Of a stretch of 64,000 nucleotides of DNA, positions 62,982 through 64,000 are shown piece after piece (the first letter of the stretch is position 1; each line of letters opens with the position of its first letter). The stretch is from an uncultured Bacteroidales bacterium. GTDB taxonomy: Bacteria; Bacteroidota; Bacteroidia; Bacteroidales; UBA932. Position numbers and translations under genes: made by a program. Where the stretch lies: contig ONSU01000008.1 of assembly GCA_900320545.1 (NCBI GenBank), positions 36,583 to 100,582 of the forward strand, read 5' to 3'. The notes below the pieces were generated by a model, which was not told the origin of the DNA, ran no database searches, and saw only the letters and a program-made list of their open reading frames with translations.

Positions 62982-63550
62982 AGCGATTTCAATTGCGCAA
63001 GAGCCTTGCTGATATGGTATTCCACCGTTTTCTCGGAGAGGCCGGTAAGCTGGGCTATCTCTTTGTTCTTCAGCCCATCCTTGCGGCTTAAGCAAAATAC
63101 CCGGCGTCTCTGCTCGGGCATCTCGGACACAGTGACATTCACAAGAAGCAGAAAGTCTCTGATGTCCTCCTCCTGTTGAAGGTCGCCCTTCAGCGATGGT
63201 GGCAGGTTCTCCACTGTAAGGAATTCCTCCTCTGTCTTTGGATGCCCCCTCTTGAGGTAAAAGTCATAGACGGCATTCTTTGACATTATGAACAGGTAAT
63301 TTTTCATAGAAGACACCCCCTTTAGGACGTGCCTGCTCCTCCATATATTAAGGAATACCTCCTGACAGATATCCTCCGCCACGGAACCATCCTTGACCAG
63401 CACCCGCACAAAAGATTCCACGAGGGATGCATACTTCAGGTAGAAGTAGTCGAAAACCTCGTATGAACCCTCGGCGAGACGCCTTATGTAGTCAGATTCT
63501 ATGCTCCCTTCTATATCCATATCTAATAGTAAAGACTGCGTTTTTCGCAT
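62978..63550 (-). CDS. ECF-type RNA polymerase sigma factor
   Basis: 190 aa (an internal start at 63520 is possible). Region 2 (about 25-95, FDYFYLKYASLVESFVRVLV, AEDICQEVFLNIWRSR) and region 4 (about 135-185, MPEQRRRVFCLSRKDGLKNKEIAQLTGLSEKTVEYHISKAL). It should drive the SusC/D operon downstream, with FecR as its partner. First gene of that operon. Confidence 0.92.
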   Translation of the reverse strand: MRKTQSLLLDMDIEGSIESDYIRRLAEGSYEVFDYFYLKYASLVESFVRVLVKDGSVAEDICQEVFLNIWRSRHVLKGVSSMKNYLFIMSKNAVYDFYLKRGHPKTEEEFLTVENLPPSLKGDLQQEEDIRDFLLLVNVTVSEMPEQRRRVFCLSRKDGLKNKEIAQLTGLSEKTVEYHISKALAQLKSL

Positions 63551-63603
63551 TTACCCTTGTCGGAATGTCTTCTTTTTTTGGGGGGAGCTGTAGCGAACTG
63601 TGC

Positions 63604-64000
63604 TTACAAACCATCGTCGTCGGTTACCGCGGCACCTTTCCCCATCAGGAAGGTCCGCATAAATACGTTGATATCTCCGTCGAGCACGCCCTGGGTGTCC
63701 GCCGTGGAACAGCCCGTGCGGAGATCCTTGACAAGTTTGTAGGGATGGAGGACGTAGTTGCGGATCTGGGAGCCCCATTCGATCCGTTTCTTCTGGCCTT
63801 CCAGTTCCGCCTGCTTCTCCTGGCGTTTCTTGAGTTCGATGTCGTAAAGGCGGGATTTGAGGATGCGGAGGGCATTCTGGCGGTTGTCCTGCTGGGAGCG
63901 TGTCTCGGTATTCTCCACCATGATGCCGGAGGGAATGTGCCGCACGCGGACGCCGGTCTCCACCTTGTTGACGTTCTGCCCGCCGTGGCCGCCGGAACGG
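63604..64000 (-). CDS. prfB: Peptide chain release factor 2, C-terminal part (cut by window edge)
   Basis: Last 132 codons; the 5' end lies beyond 64000. The catalytic GGQ occurs in RSGGHGGQNVNKVETGV, followed by VRHIPSGIMVENTETRSQQDN, RIEWGSQIRNYVLHPYKLVKDLRTG, all typical of RF2 (RF1 has SSGAGGQHVN followed by other residues). It releases chains at UGA and UAA. The programmed frameshift common in prfB would lie outside this window. Confidence 0.93.
   Translation of the reverse strand, partial: RSGGHGGQNVNKVETGVRVRHIPSGIMVENTETRSQQDNRQNALRILKSRLYDIELKKRQEKQAELEGQKKRIEWGSQIRNYVLHPYKLVKDLRTGCSTADTQGVLDGDINVFMRTFLMGKGAAVTDDDGL

Noticed and set aside
1-64000. CRISPR arrays and insertion sequences
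   Set aside because: No regularly spaced direct repeats and no transposase-like reading frame were found.

Overview
The window looks like a chromosome segment of a GC-rich member of the Bacteroidota, probably a gut-type Bacteroidales. The signs are a complete Bat (Bacteroides aerotolerance) operon, a SusC/SusD pair under an ECF sigma/FecR anti-sigma switch, promoters of the TAnnTTTG (-7) type, and an almost complete lack of Shine-Dalgarno sites apart from a few telling exceptions such as rpsU. I cannot name the species.

Layout. 0-11.4 kb, minus strand: moxR, a DUF58 gene, a lipoprotein gene, batA, batB, batC and a fused batD-batE, followed at 12 bp by a GH2 beta-galactosidase. 11.4-14.4 kb: truA, cysK and cysE, then a His-rich secreted protein. 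14.4-19.3 kb: a secreted protein of unknown role, a TonB-dependent receptor with a small His/Cys-rich companion, a nitroreductase, a shortened YdeI-family gene and a membrane protein. 19.3-25.6 kb, plus strand: a structured leader or small RNA ahead of an N-formylglutamate amidohydrolase, then a tightly overlapping operon of an organophosphate-type transporter, an EEP phosphodiesterase, NanE and a phosphohexomutase, then a metallophosphoesterase. 25.7-27.0 kb: pgeF and two small genes.

27.0-37.6 kb is the accessory region. Six same-oriented copies of a hairpin-containing repeat sit one at each module boundary: a frameshifted fic gene, a membrane-anchored unknown, the core gene pyrG, a Rep + SPFH/zinc-ribbon island, and a RelB-type/PIN toxin-antitoxin pair, ending at tRNA-Leu(UAG). 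The 3' half of the repeat is conserved at codon level (peptide core NNYRTNFDDF..VYLFG.QI), so it is probably translated. This is the strongest candidate here for something undescribed.

37.6-47.1 kb, minus strand: an AsmA-like protein with prmA, rpsU with a perfect Shine-Dalgarno site, a fumA-HAD-ATPase operon and a Bro-N protein. 47.2-48.4 kb: a FISUMP-type lipoprotein that looks like a diversified protein. 48.5-63.6 kb, minus strand: one long operon of ECF sigma, FecR, SusC with STN domain, SusD, an alpha/alpha-barrel lipoprotein, two paralogous fimbrillin-like/beta-helix lipoproteins and a MetallophosN/C phosphoesterase, with no recognised polysaccharide lyase or hydrolase. The window ends inside prfB (RF2).

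All family calls rest on motifs read by eye; no database search was run.
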